Origin: Robiginitalea aestuariiviva
GTDB lineage: Bacteria; Bacteroidota; Bacteroidia; Flavobacteriales; Flavobacteriaceae
Length of the DNA stretch: 64,000 nucleotides
Assembly (NCBI RefSeq): GCF_029537735.1
Contig: NZ_JARPUQ010000003.1
Coordinates: 56,915 to 120,914, forward strand
Direction: 5' to 3'
Numbering within the stretch: position 1 is the first letter of the stretch; the number at the start of each line of letters is the position of its first letter. Both the position numbers and the translations under genes were made by a program. Under the pieces are notes generated by a model that saw nothing but the letters and a program-made list of their open reading frames with translations, searched no databases and was not told the origin of the DNA. Positions 35,986 to 47,029 of this stretch are shown here, piece after piece.

Positions 35986-36883
35986 CGGTGATGCGTTTTT
36001 TGAGCCGTCTGAACTCTTCTTTGCTGTGGAAGGGGATGGTGATTTTACCTTTCCCCTGGTTAGAGGCCTGTATGGAAATGGGAGCATCCAGGTAGGCCTT
36101 GAGCAGCTCCAGCCCGTCCTCGGCGAAATCGGGCATGGCTTTGGCCGGTTTGGCCGTGGTTTCCCCGGCATCCGGCTTGTCGTGGAACTCGCGCACCAGG
36201 GCTTCGGTTTCCCGCACCGAGAGGCTGCCCTCCAGGATGCGTTCGTAGATGTCCAGCTGGTCTTCCCGGGTCTCAATATTGACCAGGGCGCGCCCGTGGC
36301 CCATGCTGATAAAGCCGTCCCGCATCCCGGTCTGGATAATGGGGTCCAGCCGCAGCAGGCGCAGGTAGTTGGTGATGGTACTGCGCTTTTTGCCCACCCG
36401 CTCGCTGAGCTTTTCCTGGGTAAGACCCACCTCGTCGATCAGGCGCTGGTAGGACAGGGCAATCTCCACCGGGTCCAGGTCCTGCCGCTGGATGTTTTCC
36501 ACCAGGGCCATCTCCAGGGACTCCTGGTCGTTGGCAATCCGGATATAGGCCGGGATCTGTTTCATCCCGATACGCTGGGAAGCGCGGTAGCGGCGTTCCC
36601 CGGAAACCAGCTGGAAACGGTTGTAGGCCAGTTTCCGTACCGTGATCGGCTGGATCAAGCCCAGTTCCCGGATGGAAGAGGCCAGCTCGTCCAGGGCTTC
36701 GTCGTTAAAGTTGGTCCGGGGTTGGTGGGGGTTAACCTCGATGCTTTCCAGGTCCAGTTCCACGATGTTGCCCACCAGCTGGTCCGCCCCTTTGTCGGAA
36801 ACGGACTGAATGTCGTTTTCCGGGTCTTTCAGCAAGGCGGAAAGCCCGCGGCCCAGGGCCTGTTTTTTCATCGCTTTGGCCAT
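35978..36883 (-). CDS. parB: Chromosome-partitioning protein ParB
   Basis: A 301-residue ParB/Spo0J: N-terminal LGRGLSALL, the CTPase/nuclease-like domain (HQPRTNF; GERRYRAS; VENIQRQDLDPVEIA), the helix-turn-helix (LTQEKLSERVGKKRSTITNYLRLL), and a short C-terminal dimerisation domain. ParB loads at parS sites and slides as a clamp to recruit SMC and ParA. No perfect parS (TGTTTCACGTGAAACA) is seen nearby. It starts one base before the end of parA. Confidence 0.96.
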   Translation of the reverse strand: MAKAMKKQALGRGLSALLKDPENDIQSVSDKGADQLVGNIVELDLESIEVNPHQPRTNFNDEALDELASSIRELGLIQPITVRKLAYNRFQLVSGERRYRASQRIGMKQIPAYIRIANDQESLEMALVENIQRQDLDPVEIALSYQRLIDEVGLTQEKLSERVGKKRSTITNYLRLLRLDPIIQTGMRDGFISMGHGRALVNIETREDQLDIYERILEGSLSVRETEALVREFHDKPDAGETTAKPAKAMPDFAEDGLELLKAYLDAPISIQASNQGKGKITIPFHSKEEFRRLKKRITGA

Positions 36884-37657
36884 CTATACGGTTTGTCGGT
36901 TCTTCTGCAGCAGCTCGTTGGCCATGTTCAGGTAGTTGGCCGCACCCTTGCTGCTGGCGTCGTATTTAATGATGCTTTCTCCGTAGCTGGGCGCTTCGCT
37001 CAGGCGCACATTGCGCTGGATAATGGTGTCGAAGACCATGTCGCTGAAATGCTTGCGCACTTCCTCCACCACCTGGTTGGACAAACGCAGGCGGCTGTCG
37101 TACATAGTGAGCAGCATGCCCTCGATGTCCAGGTCCGGGTTGTGGATGCGCTGCACGCTCTTGATGGTGTTCAGCAGCTTACCCAGGCCTTCCAGGGCGA
37201 AATATTCGCACTGAATGGGAATGATGACCGAATCCGCTGCCGTGAGGGCGTTCAGGGTAAGCAGCCCCAGGGAAGGGGCGCAGTCGATCAGGATGTAGTC
37301 GTACCGGTCCCGGATGCTGTCGATGGCCATTTTCAGCATGGATTCCCGGTTGTCCTGATCTACGAGTTCAATCTCGATGGCCACAAGGTCTATGTGGGCG
37401 GGGATCAGGTCCACGTTGGGGGAATCCGTGGCGATGATGGTTTCTTCGGCAGACCGGGTGTGCTCCAACAACTGGTAGCTGCCCAGGGTAATCTGTTCCA
37501 CATCCACCCCCAGGCCGGAGGTGGCATTGGCCTGCGGATCTGCGTCGATCAGCAGTACTTTTTTCTCCAGTACACCCAGGGAGGCAGCCAGGTTTACCGT
37601 GGTGGTCGTTTTACCGACGCCACCTTTCTGATTTGCAATAGCAATGGTCTTGCCCAT
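36884..37657 (-). CDS. parA: Chromosome-partitioning ATPase ParA (Soj)
   Basis: A 257-residue Walker-type ATPase with the deviant Walker A KGGVGKTTTTVNLA (about residues 11-24), LLIDADPQAN and an intermediate DCAPSLG region. This is chromosomal ParA, which forms nucleoid-bound gradients with ParB. The operon order parA-parB-DUF5683-dapB-lepB-wbqC is typical of flavobacteria. A TATTTTTAG box lies upstream of the ATG. Confidence 0.96.
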   Translation of the reverse strand: MGKTIAIANQKGGVGKTTTTVNLAASLGVLEKKVLLIDADPQANATSGLGVDVEQITLGSYQLLEHTRSAEETIIATDSPNVDLIPAHIDLVAIEIELVDQDNRESMLKMAIDSIRDRYDYILIDCAPSLGLLTLNALTAADSVIIPIQCEYFALEGLGKLLNTIKSVQRIHNPDLDIEGMLLTMYDSRLRLSNQVVEEVRKHFSDMVFDTIIQRNVRLSEAPSYGESIIKYDASSKGAANYLNMANELLQKNRQTV

Positions 37658-37781
37658 TTCACATAAGAGTTAGGGCCTAAAAATACGATTATTTGCCATC
37701 CGTGAAAACGGAACTTGTCAACAGGAAGTGAATAACTTTTGGCGTAACGCCCGGTTTCCCGGGGGGTTGCCGCCTTGGCGC

Positions 37782-39938
37782 TTACCCCTCCTGCAGCAGG
37801 TTTTCCAGGATTTCGATGGCAGCGGTCGAAATGCGGGTACCCGGGCCGTAAATGCCGGAGACCCCTTCCGCCATCAGGAAGTCGTAGTCCTGTTTGGGGA
37901 TGACCCCGCCCACCACCACGCGGATGTCTTCCCGCCCGGCTTCGGCCAGGGCGCGGATCACCTCCGGGACCAGGGTTTTGTGGCCGGCTGCCAGGGAGGA
38001 TACCCCCAGGATGTGCACGTCGTTTTCCACCGCCTGTTTGGCCGCTTCGGCCGGGGTCTGGAACAGGGGGCCGATGTCTACGTCAAAGCCCAGGTCCGCA
38101 TAGGCGGTAGCCACCACCTTGGCGCCCCGGTCGTGCCCGTCCTGCCCCATCTTGGCAATCATGATTCGGGGGCGGCGGCCCTCTTCGCCCGCAAAGCGGT
38201 CCGAAAGGGCGCGGGCCTTCTCAAAGTCTGGATCTTCCTGCATTTCCTTGGAATACACGCCGGTAATAGATTGTACTTCGGCCCTGTGCCTGCCGAATAC
38301 CCGTTCCATGGCGTCGCTGATTTCGCCCAGGCTGGCTCGGACGCGGGCCGCGTCTACCGCCAAAGCTAGCAAATTCTCCCCGGGCCCGCAGGGGCTGCCG
38401 TCCATCTTTTTACGGGCGGCGGCTTCCAGGGCGGCCAGGGCTTTTTCCACCGCCGCGGCATTGCGGTTCTGGCGCAGGGCTTCCAGGCGGGCTACCTGCT
38501 GGCGGCGCACCTTGTCGTTGTCTACCTCCAGGATTTGCAAGGGGTCGTCCTCCGGGCTGGGGTAGCGGTTCAGCCCAATCAGCACCTCCCGCCCCGAATC
38601 GATGCGGGCCTGTTTCCGGGCCGCCGCTTCCTCGATCCGCATTTTAGGAATGCCGGCCTCAATGGCTTTGGTCATGCCGCCGTGGGCTTCGATTTCCTCC
38701 AGCAATTCCCAGGCCTTTTCGCATAGCTCCGCTGTGAGGGATTCCACGTAATAACTTCCTCCCCAGGGATCTACGGTTCGGGTGATCCCCGTTTCCCGCT
38801 GCAACACCAGCTGGGTATTTCGCGCAATCCGGGCCGAAAAATCGGTAGGCAGGGCAATGGCTTCGTCCAGGGCATTGGTGTGCAGGCTTTGTGTACCCCC
38901 GAATGCTGCTGCGGACGCCTCGATCAGGGTGCGGGCCACGTTGTTGAACGGGTCCTGTTCGGTGAGGCTCCACCCGCTGGTCTGGCTGTGGGTGCGCAGG
39001 GCCATGGATTTGCGGTTCCCGGGTCCGAAGGGTTCCACCAACCGGGCCCAGAGCATGCGTCCGGCCCTCAGTTTGGCGATTTCCATAAAGTGGTTCATCC
39101 CGATGCCCCAGAAAAAGGAGAGGCGGGGGGCAAAATCGTCGATCTTCAGGCCCGCCTGCAACCCGGTGCGGATGTATTCCAACCCGTCCGCCAGGGTGTA
39201 GGCCAGTTCCATATGGGCAGGGGCGCCCGCTTCATGCATGTGGTAGCCGGAAATGCTGATGCTGTTAAAGCGGGGCATATGCTGGCTGGTGTACTCAAAG
39301 ATGTCCGCTACCAGCTGCATGGAAGGGGCCGGGGGGTAGATGTAGGTGTTGCGCACCATAAATTCCTTCAGGATGTCGTTCTGGATGGTGCCGGCCAGTT
39401 GCCCGGGGGCTACCCCCTGTTCTTCGGCCGCCACGATGTAGAACGCCATGATGGGGATTACCGCCCCGTTCATGGTCATGGACACGGACATTTGGTCCAG
39501 GGGGATGTCCTCAAACAGGCGTTTCATGTCTTCCACGCTGTCTATGGCCACCCCCGCTTTGCCCACGTCGCCCCGCACCCTGGGGTGGTCGCTGTCGTAC
39601 CCCCGGTGTGTGGGCAGGTCAAAGGCCACGGAAAGGCCTTTCTGGCCGGCCGCCAGGTTCCGCTTGTAAAAGGCGTTGCTCTCTTCGGCGGTGGAGAACC
39701 CGGCATACTGGCGGATGGTCCAGGGCCGCCTTACATACATGCTGCTGTAGGGTCCCCGAAGGTAGGGCGGGATGCCCGCGGCATATCCGGTGTGGGGCAG
39801 GGCTGCAGTATCGCCCGGGCCGTATTGTCTTTTCAGGAAGATACCTTCAGCCGTAGGGGTGGTTTCCGGCTGTTCCTGTTGCCCGGATGGGGGGGTGGGA
39901 TGCCCCCAGGAGAGGTGTTGTACCTTATCGCGCTTCAT
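37782..39938 (-). CDS. mutB: Methylmalonyl-CoA mutase, large subunit
   Basis: A 718-residue adenosylcobalamin enzyme that converts methylmalonyl-CoA into succinyl-CoA. The catalytic barrel (about 50-500) has the substrate segments [15 protein letters not shown] and [16 protein letters not shown], and the C-terminal cobalamin domain (about 585-718) has [14 protein letters not shown], the lower-ligand His motif. It overlaps the small-subunit gene by 14 bases, so the two subunits are co-translated. Confidence 0.96.
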   Translation of the reverse strand: MKRDKVQHLSWGHPTPPSGQQEQPETTPTAEGIFLKRQYGPGDTAALPHTGYAAGIPPYLRGPYSSMYVRRPWTIRQYAGFSTAEESNAFYKRNLAAGQKGLSVAFDLPTHRGYDSDHPRVRGDVGKAGVAIDSVEDMKRLFEDIPLDQMSVSMTMNGAVIPIMAFYIVAAEEQGVAPGQLAGTIQNDILKEFMVRNTYIYPPAPSMQLVADIFEYTSQHMPRFNSISISGYHMHEAGAPAHMELAYTLADGLEYIRTGLQAGLKIDDFAPRLSFFWGIGMNHFMEIAKLRAGRMLWARLVEPFGPGNRKSMALRTHSQTSGWSLTEQDPFNNVARTLIEASAAAFGGTQSLHTNALDEAIALPTDFSARIARNTQLVLQRETGITRTVDPWGGSYYVESLTAELCEKAWELLEEIEAHGGMTKAIEAGIPKMRIEEAAARKQARIDSGREVLIGLNRYPSPEDDPLQILEVDNDKVRRQQVARLEALRQNRNAAAVEKALAALEAAARKKMDGSPCGPGENLLALAVDAARVRASLGEISDAMERVFGRHRAEVQSITGVYSKEMQEDPDFEKARALSDRFAGEEGRRPRIMIAKMGQDGHDRGAKVVATAYADLGFDVDIGPLFQTPAEAAKQAVENDVHILGVSSLAAGHKTLVPEVIRALAEAGREDIRVVVGGVIPKQDYDFLMAEGVSGIYGPGTRISTAAIEILENLLQEG

Positions 39939-41286
39939 CGTCCATTCGTTTTTGTTCGTATCCCGCGGCCAGCCTGCGCAGGGGCAGGGGTTCGATCAAA
40001 GTCTTGCGGCCCCGCTTTCCGGGAAAAACCGGGCGTTCCAGTTCCCCCGACATGCGGTCGTCCGGGTTGGGGTAGGCATTGCTGCCCACCAGGATCCGCT
40101 CGCCGGCATTGAAGGCTTCCTGCTCGCGCGCGTGGCTTTCCCGGATCTTTTTCTGGATCTGGTGCGTTTTGAGCTGGGCCAGCAGGCCGCCGCCCTTTTC
40201 CAGGGTTTTGAGCAGTTCCAGGCTTTTGCGGCCCAACTGGTCCGTAAGGGCCTCGATATAGTAGGCGCCATCTGCCGGGTTGCCCACCTCTGAAAAATAA
40301 CTTTCATGGCGCAGCAGCAGCAGCTGGTTGCGGGCCATGCGGTCGCCAAAGGCATTGGGCAGGTGGTAGAGGGCGTCATAGGGGAGGTTGCACACCAGGT
40401 CTGCCCCGCCCAGGATGGCAGACATGCATTCCGAGGTGGTCCGCAGCATATTGGTGTTGTAATCGTACAGGGTTTTGTTGCGGCGGGAGGGTGTGGCCAG
40501 GATGCGGCAGTCCCCCGAAGCCCCATAGGCCCGAGCCAGCAGGGCCCATCCCTGTCTGAGGGCCCGGAGTTTGGCGATCTCCATAAAGTAATCCCCGCCA
40601 ATGGCCACCCGGAAAACGGGATTTTCCACCAGGGCTTTCAGGCCCGGGTCGGTTTCCGCCCGCAGCAGGTATTCAAGCCCGTGGGCCAGGGTGTAGGCCA
40701 GTTCCTGCATCCGGTTGGCCCCGGCCTCCTGGTAGAGGCTGGCCCGGATGCCCAGCACCGTCTGGGACCCGCGGGCTTCCCCGGGTTTTTCAAGATCGGC
40801 TTCCATGCCCGCACACCAGTTCCCGGTAGCCAACAGCCCGCCAATGGGGTCCGCCATCAAGTGGGTTTGCCCCTTCAGGGTGGCGGGAATGCTTTCGGGG
40901 AGCTTGGCTTCCAGATGGTCCCAGGCCACCCACAGGGGGGTGTCTTCCGGCAGGCCGGAAAAGCCTTCCAGCGAGGCATGCCCGGCCCCCGTCACCACCA
41001 GGGCATCCGCGCCCCCGTCCAGGGCTTCCCGGGCCCGTGCAGCCGGGTCTTCCCCTTCCCCCATATCCAGTGTGTACCCTATGGCCCAGGGGCCTTTCCG
41101 GGGCGGGACGCCCCCGGGTTCCTTCCGGTCCGTTTCGGTGTAAAAGGGTTTTACCTGTATGCCTTCCGGGCTGGTCCAGGTGAGCAGTTCATTGTAGTCG
41201 CCCCCTTTCAGGTCTGCCTGGATCTGCTGCTTCCACTGCTTGTCCGGCACGGGGGGGAAGGCTTCAAAAAGGGTATCAGTCTTCAT
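39925..41286 (-). CDS. mutA: Methylmalonyl-CoA mutase, small subunit
   Basis: A 453-residue subunit similar to the large subunit's barrel but without the C-terminal cobalamin domain (it ends at the [15 protein letters not shown] tail). Segments [22 protein letters not shown] and [11 protein letters not shown] match the homologue MutA. It is a non-catalytic partner that stabilises the enzyme. I chose ATG 41286 ([10 protein letters not shown]), which shortens the overlap with the DivIC-like gene to 11 bases. Confidence 0.9.
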   Translation of the reverse strand: MKTDTLFEAFPPVPDKQWKQQIQADLKGGDYNELLTWTSPEGIQVKPFYTETDRKEPGGVPPRKGPWAIGYTLDMGEGEDPAARAREALDGGADALVVTGAGHASLEGFSGLPEDTPLWVAWDHLEAKLPESIPATLKGQTHLMADPIGGLLATGNWCAGMEADLEKPGEARGSQTVLGIRASLYQEAGANRMQELAYTLAHGLEYLLRAETDPGLKALVENPVFRVAIGGDYFMEIAKLRALRQGWALLARAYGASGDCRILATPSRRNKTLYDYNTNMLRTTSECMSAILGGADLVCNLPYDALYHLPNAFGDRMARNQLLLLRHESYFSEVGNPADGAYYIEALTDQLGRKSLELLKTLEKGGGLLAQLKTHQIQKKIRESHAREQEAFNAGERILVGSNAYPNPDDRMSGELERPVFPGKRGRKTLIEPLPLRRLAAGYEQKRMDDEAR

Positions 41287-41611
41287 GGTCTTTTTCCTTG
41301 AGGCTGTCCGGGTATTCAATGATAAAAATCTCCTCTTCCGGTCGCTTCAGATAGTATTTTTCCCGGGCGAACTTTTCCAGGGCCTTGGGGTCTTCCAGGG
41401 TTTTGATCAGTTCCTGGTCCCGTGCAATCTGCTCTTCCAGGAATTCCATCTGCTTTTCCAGTTTGCGGATTTCGCCCTGCAGCTCCCGGTGGATCAGCAG
41501 GGAATTGGTGTCGAAAAAGAGCATCCATACCAGAAAAAGGGTCAGTGCCAGTACGTAGATATTACTGGCAATGCGGAACCACTTTTTTTTGCGCAGGCCT
41601 TTGAGGAACAT
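41276..41611 (-). CDS. DivIC/FtsB-like septum formation protein
   Basis: A 111-residue bitopic membrane protein: basic start, one membrane helix (about 17-35), then a coiled coil (about 45-75, ELQGEIRKLEKQMEFLEEQIA) and a short C-terminal FAREKYYLKRPEEEIF segment. This is the DivIC/FtsB family, which couples the divisome through FtsL. I chose the ATG at 41611; a TTG two codons upstream overlaps the udk stop. Confidence 0.85.
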   Translation of the reverse strand: MFLKGLRKKKWFRIASNIYVLALTLFLVWMLFFDTNSLLIHRELQGEIRKLEKQMEFLEEQIARDQELIKTLEDPKALEKFAREKYYLKRPEEEIFIIEYPDSLKEKDHED

Positions 41612-41613
41612 TT

Positions 41614-42222
41614 TCAAACGAGTTTATTGGCAATGATGGTGCGGACAATGTCTATGGCCACCGTATTGTATTTGTTGTTCGGGATAATGATGTCCGCGTA
41701 TTCCTTGGTGGGCTCGATAAACTGGTCGTGCATGGGTTTCAGGGTATGCTGGTAGCGATCCAGTACTTCCTGCAGGTCGCGGCCGCGTTCGCTGATGTCC
41801 CGCTTAAGGCGGCGGATCAGGCGTTCGTCCGAATCGGCATGCACAAAAATCTTAATATCGAAGAGCTTGCGAATTTCCGGATGCGTCATAATCAGGATGC
41901 CTTCCACAATCATCACCTTTTGGGGTGGGGTAGGAATGGTTTCTTTGGTGCGGTTATGGTCCACAAAGGAATACACCGGCTGGGCAATGGTTTCCCCGGC
42001 CCGCAGCGCCTTCAGGTGGGTTTCCAGCAGCTCGAAATCTATGGAGCTGGGGTGGTCGAAATTGATCTTGCACCGCTCCGCATAGCTCAGGTGGGAGAGG
42101 TCCTTGTAATAGGAATCCTGAGAGATGACCCCCACTTCGGAATCTGGTAATTCGCTGATAATCTGGTTGACTACGGTGGTTTTTCCGCATCCGGTGCCCC
42201 CCGCAATACCGATGGTTAACAT
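41614..42222 (-). CDS. udk: Uridine kinase
   Basis: A 202-residue kinase with the phosphate loop GGTGCGKTT (residues 8-16) and an SQDSYYKD motif, followed by the uridine-binding FDHPSSID and RDISERGRD lid. It phosphorylates uridine and cytidine in nucleoside salvage. It is divergent from the biotin carboxyl carrier gene across a 143-bp gap. Confidence 0.95.
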   Translation of the reverse strand: MLTIGIAGGTGCGKTTVVNQIISELPDSEVGVISQDSYYKDLSHLSYAERCKINFDHPSSIDFELLETHLKALRAGETIAQPVYSFVDHNRTKETIPTPPQKVMIVEGILIMTHPEIRKLFDIKIFVHADSDERLIRRLKRDISERGRDLQEVLDRYQHTLKPMHDQFIEPTKEYADIIIPNNKYNTVAIDIVRTIIANKLV

Positions 42223-42365
42223 GCCGCCTGCTTTTGCGCTAAATTAGGCATTTCGGCAGAGATTCCGGCCCGTCCTTTCCCCTTCCCGGGCCGAAATTCC
42301 GGGATGCCCCCGGGCCGTACCCGGGGAAAGCCGTATTTTTAGGGGTAGCAATAAAACCCTTTGCT

Positions 42366-42851
42366 ATGGCAGCATCCTACAACGCCCGGGTGGAAGACAC
42401 CTGGGACTTTGACATCACACCCCAACAGGCCCGGGAGCTGGACTTGGCTCCGGAAGCCGACGGCTGGCAGCATTTGTTGTCCGATGGACGCGCCTACCGG
42501 GTACGGGTGGAAGCCGCGGACCCGGCCACCAAAACCTATGCGGTTCGGATAGGGGGCAATACCTACAGGGTTCGCCTGTTGGATGCCCTGGACCGGCAGA
42601 TCCGCGAGATGGGGCTGCAGTTGCAATCGGCCCGGAATATCTCCCGCATAGAAGCCCCCATGCCCGGGTTGATTCTCTCGGTACAGGTTTCGGTAGGTGA
42701 TACCGTCCGCAAGGGGGACCCCTTGCTGGTCCTGGAAGCCATGAAGATGGAAAATGCCATCCTGGCCCCACAGGACGGGGTGGTGAAACAGGTGGCCGTG
42801 CGCCAGGGGGAAGCCGTGGAAAAGAAAAGCCTTTTGGTGGAATTTGAATAA
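42366..42851 (+). CDS. Biotin carboxyl carrier protein of acyl-CoA carboxylase
   Basis: A 161-residue protein with a C-terminal biotinyl domain (about 93-161) carrying the biotin attachment motif EAMKMEN (Lys127). The N-terminal half (VRVEAADPATKTYAVRIGG) is typical of the small carrier subunits of propionyl-CoA-type carboxylases. It leads an operon with the biotin carboxylase and carboxyltransferase genes (9 and 4 bp gaps). Confidence 0.9.
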   Translation: MAASYNARVEDTWDFDITPQQARELDLAPEADGWQHLLSDGRAYRVRVEAADPATKTYAVRIGGNTYRVRLLDALDRQIREMGLQLQSARNISRIEAPMPGLILSVQVSVGDTVRKGDPLLVLEAMKMENAILAPQDGVVKQVAVRQGEAVEKKSLLVEFE

Positions 42852-42860
42852 TCCCGACCC

Positions 42861-44303
42861 ATGCAGAAAATTCTGATTGCCAACCGGGGCGAGATCGCCC
42901 TGCGCGTGATGCGAACGGCCCGGAAAATGGGCATAGAAACCGTAGCCGTGTACTCCGAAGCAGACCGGCAGGCGCCCCACGTGCGCTTTGCGGACCAGGC
43001 CGTTTGCCTGGGCCCGGCGCCTTCGGCCCAGTCCTACCTGAATACCGAAGCCATTCTCGCGGCCGCAAAGGCTACCGGGGCGGATGCCATCCACCCGGGC
43101 TACGGGTTTTTGAGTGAGAACGCCGCCTTTGCCGGGGCAGTGGCCCGAGCCGGGCTGACCTTTATCGGCCCCGGCCCCGAGGCCATAAGCACCATGGGCG
43201 ACAAGCTGGCTGCCAAAGAGGCGGTACGGCATTACGACATTCCTATGGTTCCCGGTACCGACCACCCGGTGGAAGATCCGGAAGAAGCGGCCCGCACGGC
43301 CGGGGAAATTGGCTACCCCATCCTGATCAAGGCCGCGGCCGGCGGTGGGGGTAAGGGCATGCGTATTGTGGAACAGGCATCGGAACTGAAGCCGCAGATT
43401 GAACGGGCCATGAGCGAGGCCAAATCCGCCTTTGGGGACGGCTCGGTGTTTATCGAGAAATACGTGAGCGGCCCCCGCCATATCGAAATCCAGGTGATGG
43501 CGGACACCCACGGCAACATCCTGCATTTCTTTGAACGGGAATGCAGTGTACAGCGCCGCCACCAGAAGGTGGTGGAAGAGGCCCCTTCTGCCGTGCTGGA
43601 CCCGGAACTGCGGGAGCGCATGGGGCAGGCCGCCGTGAACGTGGCCCGGGCCTGCGATTACGTGGGTGCCGGGACGGTGGAATTCCTGCTGGACGACCAG
43701 CGCAACTTCTATTTCCTGGAAATGAATACCCGCCTGCAGGTGGAACACCCGGTTACCGAACTCATTACCGGGCAGGACCTGGTAGCCCTGCAAATTGCCG
43801 TGGCCCGTGGGGAAGCCCTGCCCCTGAAGCAGGAAGACCTCTCCATTTGTGGCCATGCCCTGGAACTGCGGGTCTATGCGGAGGACCCCCTGAATGATTT
43901 CCTGCCCAGCGTGGGCCGCCTGGACCGTTATCGCCTGCCCGAAGGCCCGGGCATCCGGGTAGACAATGGGTACGAAGAAGGGATGGAGGTGCCCATCTAT
44001 TACGACCCCATGCTGGCGAAACTCGTTACCTACGGGCAGACCCGGGAAGCCGCCATTCAAAAAATGCTGGAGGCCATTGCCGCCTACCGGGTGGAAGGGG
44101 TGGAAACCACCCTGCCTTTCGGGGATTTTGTCTGCCGCCACCCAGCCTTCCGCAGCGGCGCGTTTACCACCCATTTTGTGCGGGACCACTACCGCCCCGA
44201 ACTGCTGAAAGCCCAGCGGGAGGGGGAAGCTACCCTGGCGGCGCGCCTGGCCCTGAGGCAATACCTGAACGATCTGGAAACCCTGCACCTGCCAAAACCC
44301 TGA
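42861..44303 (+). CDS. Biotin carboxylase subunit of acyl-CoA carboxylase
   Basis: A 480-residue ATP-grasp enzyme that carboxylates biotin. Visible are [41 protein letters not shown] and [12 protein letters not shown], in the usual order. Similar in size to PccA core without carrier domain, which is the separate gene in front. Whether the complex carboxylates propionyl-CoA or another acyl-CoA is judged from the carboxyltransferase and the mutase genes nearby. Confidence 0.95.
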   Translation: MQKILIANRGEIALRVMRTARKMGIETVAVYSEADRQAPHVRFADQAVCLGPAPSAQSYLNTEAILAAAKATGADAIHPGYGFLSENAAFAGAVARAGLTFIGPGPEAISTMGDKLAAKEAVRHYDIPMVPGTDHPVEDPEEAARTAGEIGYPILIKAAAGGGGKGMRIVEQASELKPQIERAMSEAKSAFGDGSVFIEKYVSGPRHIEIQVMADTHGNILHFFERECSVQRRHQKVVEEAPSAVLDPELRERMGQAAVNVARACDYVGAGTVEFLLDDQRNFYFLEMNTRLQVEHPVTELITGQDLVALQIAVARGEALPLKQEDLSICGHALELRVYAEDPLNDFLPSVGRLDRYRLPEGPGIRVDNGYEEGMEVPIYYDPMLAKLVTYGQTREAAIQKMLEAIAAYRVEGVETTLPFGDFVCRHPAFRSGAFTTHFVRDHYRPELLKAQREGEATLAARLALRQYLNDLETLHLPKP

Positions 44304-44307
44304 CACC

Positions 44308-45849
44308 ATGCAAAAGAAGATAGATGCTCTGAATGCCAAGCTGGAAGCTGCCCGTCTGGGAGGAGGGGAAAAGCGGATCGAGAAACAGCACGCCCAGAAG
44401 AAACTCACCGCCCGGGAACGGGTTACCTACCTGCTGGACCCGGGGTCCTTCGAGGAGCTCGGCATTCTGGTAACCCACCGGACTACGGATTTTGGGATGG
44501 CGGACCAACAGTATTACGGTGACGGGGTAGTGACCGGTTACGGGACTATAGGGGGACGGCTGGTCTATGTGTTTGCCCAGGACTTCACCGTCTTTGGAGG
44601 GTCCCTCTCCGAGACCCATGCCGAAAAGATCTGCAAGCTGATGGACCTGGCCGTAAGGGCCGGGGCCCCGGTGATTGGCCTGAACGACTCCGGGGGTGCC
44701 CGGATCCAGGAGGGGGTGCGTTCCCTGGGGGGGTATGCCGATATCTTTTACCGGAACGTACAGGCCTCCGGGGTAGTGCCCCAGCTCTCTGCCATTATGG
44801 GGCCCTGCGCCGGCGGGGCGGTGTATTCGCCGGCCATGACGGATTTTATCGTGATGGTGGAACAGACCAGTTATATGTTCGTGACCGGGCCCAACGTGGT
44901 GAAGACGGTAACCAATGAGGAGGTGAGCTCGGAAGCCCTGGGCGGGGCCTCCACCCATGCCACCAAATCCGGGGTGGCCCACCGTACGGCCCCCAACGAC
45001 ATAGCCTGCCTGGAGGACCTGAAAACGCTTTTGTCGTACCTGCCCCAGAACAACCGGGAGAAGGCGCCGGCCCTGCCGTATGAAACCGGCCCCGAATGGC
45101 GGGACCAACTGGAGGGCCTGGTGCCGGACAACCCCAACCAACCCTATGATATGCACCAGGTGATCGAGGGGATTATCGACGCGGATACCTTTTATGAAAT
45201 CCACCGGGATTATGCCGAAAACATCATAACCGGCTTTGCCCGCCTGGGTGGGAAATCCCTGGGGATCATCGCCAACCAGCCGTTGGCCCTGGCCGGGGTG
45301 CTGGACAGCGATTCCTCCCGGAAAGCGGCCCGGTTTACCCGGTTCTGCGACAGTTTTAACATCCCCTTGCTGGTGCTGGTGGATGTACCCGGCTTTCTAC
45401 CGGGGACCGACCAGGAATGGCACGGCATCATTGTGCATGGCGCCAAGCTGTTGTATGCCCTGAGCGAGGCTACAGTGCCCCGCATCACCCTGATTACCCG
45501 TAAGGCCTATGGGGGTGCCTACGATGTGATGAATTCCAAGCACATCGGGGCGGACCTGAACTACGCCTGGCCCAGTGCCGAAATTGCCGTGATGGGAGCC
45601 AAGGGGGCCAGCGAGATTATTTTCCGGAAGGAAATTGCCGCAGCCGAAGACCCGGCGCAAAAGCTTGCCGAGAAGGAAGCAGAGTATGCTGAAGCTTTTG
45701 CCAACCCGTACCGGGCGGCCCGACGCGGGTTTATTGATGAGGTGATCCTGCCCCGGGAAACCCGCCGCAAACTCTTGCGCGGTTTTGCCAGCCTGGAGCA
45801 CAAGACCGTGGAACAGCCCCGGCGCAAACATGGGAATATTCCCTTGTGA
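44308..45849 (+). CDS. Propionyl-CoA/acyl-CoA carboxylase carboxyltransferase subunit
   Basis: A 513-residue crotonase-fold carboxyltransferase (PccB type). It carries both oxyanion-hole regions ([14 protein letters not shown] with GGYADIF, and [15 protein letters not shown]) and the PGFLPG segment (about 367-372, [16 protein letters not shown]). It transfers CO2 from biotin to propionyl-CoA, forming methylmalonyl-CoA. With the carrier and biotin carboxylase genes in front, it completes one carboxylase. It ends 110 bp before the convergent anmK. Confidence 0.93.
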   Translation: MQKKIDALNAKLEAARLGGGEKRIEKQHAQKKLTARERVTYLLDPGSFEELGILVTHRTTDFGMADQQYYGDGVVTGYGTIGGRLVYVFAQDFTVFGGSLSETHAEKICKLMDLAVRAGAPVIGLNDSGGARIQEGVRSLGGYADIFYRNVQASGVVPQLSAIMGPCAGGAVYSPAMTDFIVMVEQTSYMFVTGPNVVKTVTNEEVSSEALGGASTHATKSGVAHRTAPNDIACLEDLKTLLSYLPQNNREKAPALPYETGPEWRDQLEGLVPDNPNQPYDMHQVIEGIIDADTFYEIHRDYAENIITGFARLGGKSLGIIANQPLALAGVLDSDSSRKAARFTRFCDSFNIPLLVLVDVPGFLPGTDQEWHGIIVHGAKLLYALSEATVPRITLITRKAYGGAYDVMNSKHIGADLNYAWPSAEIAVMGAKGASEIIFRKEIAAAEDPAQKLAEKEAEYAEAFANPYRAARRGFIDEVILPRETRRKLLRGFASLEHKTVEQPRRKHGNIPL

Positions 45850-45958
45850 GGCGTTGCATTACGGCTAAAAAGGCTGTAGGCTACCTTGGGGGAGGTCCCC
45901 CCGCCCCTGCCAACAAGATCGATCTTGACACTGCAACTCCAAAGCAGGGCGCGGCAAA

Positions 45959-47029
45959 TCAGCGTTCAAAAAGTTCGCCCGAACAGGAATCCCTCCGGGC
46001 CCCGGTAACCGAGGCCAGGACATTGACCTGTCCTTCCATGCGAAGGGCCCCGAGCAGGGCAAAGACCAGGGCCTCCTTAAAGGCGATCAGTTGTGCCTCC
46101 GGCACCACCACCTCCACCCCGGGTAATTCCCGGCCTATGCATTCCACCAGGTAAGTGTTTAAGGCGCCGCCTCCCGTAACCAGGAGTCGGGCCCCGGAGC
46201 TTCCCAGCAGGGGTCGCAGCTGCTGCCCGATCTGCCCGGCAATGTGGCGGACAGCCGTATGCAAAAGGTCTGCTGCGGGTTCCTTCCGGTTTTGGACTAC
46301 AGGCCAGACGGTGGCCTTGAAATCTTCGTACCCCGTAGACTTGGGGAAGGGCAGGCGGTAGTATTCCAGCCGGTCCCAGGCCTCCAGGACCTCCGGGACC
46401 AGCTTGCCGATACGGGCTATTTCCCCTCCGGCATCATAGGTTTTCCCGGCCCGTTGACTCAACGGGTTCAGCAGCATGTTGGCCACCCCGGTATCGAAGG
46501 CCAGGCGCCGACCGCCCTTTTCAAACGAGATGTTCCCGATCCCCCCCAGGTTCAGGCAGGCACTGTAGTCTCCAAAAAGCAGGCGGTCCCCGATGGGTAC
46601 CAGGGGGGCACCCTGCCCGCCCAGGGCTACATCCAGGGAGCGGAAGTCGCCTATGGTGCGCACGCCGGCCTCCAGGGCCAGGTGGCGGGGGCACCCCAGT
46701 TGGAAGGTAAAGCCCTGTTCCGGCCGGTGGTGGATGGTATGTCCGTGGCTGGCAATGGCATCCGCATGTAACTTGTTTTCTTCCAGGAATTGCCGGGCAC
46801 AGGCCCCCAACCATTTGCCGTATTCGGCATGGAAGGCCAGTAATTCTGGGGCAGGCAACTTTATGGCGGCTTCCAGGCGTTGCTGTCGCGCTTGGTCGTA
46901 GGGGATAAAATGGGTGGCCTGGAATGCGTATTGCCAGGCATCCCCCTGCTGTTGAAGGCGAACCAGGGCCAGATCCAGTCCGTCCAGGGATGTGCCGGAC
47001 ATCATGCCCAGGATGTAGTACTGCTTCAT
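45959..47029 (-). CDS. anmK: Anhydro-N-acetylmuramic acid kinase
   Basis: A 356-residue ASKHA-fold kinase. The family signature GMMSGTSLDGLDLAL lies at residues 8-22, with a later LLVTGGGALN strand. It cleaves the 1,6-anhydro ring of anhydro-MurNAc and phosphorylates it to MurNAc-6-phosphate, using ATP. It overlaps the nagZ stop by 4 bases, so it is the last gene of an ampG-nagZ-anmK unit for murein recycling. Confidence 0.95.
   Translation of the reverse strand: MKQYYILGMMSGTSLDGLDLALVRLQQQGDAWQYAFQATHFIPYDQARQQRLEAAIKLPAPELLAFHAEYGKWLGACARQFLEENKLHADAIASHGHTIHHRPEQGFTFQLGCPRHLALEAGVRTIGDFRSLDVALGGQGAPLVPIGDRLLFGDYSACLNLGGIGNISFEKGGRRLAFDTGVANMLLNPLSQRAGKTYDAGGEIARIGKLVPEVLEAWDRLEYYRLPFPKSTGYEDFKATVWPVVQNRKEPAADLLHTAVRHIAGQIGQQLRPLLGSSGARLLVTGGGALNTYLVECIGRELPGVEVVVPEAQLIAFKEALVFALLGALRMEGQVNVLASVTGARRDSCSGELFER

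Noticed and set aside
35978..37781. parS centromere near parAB
   Set aside because: No match to TGTTTCACGTGAAACA in the flanking gaps by eye; it may lie elsewhere on the chromosome.
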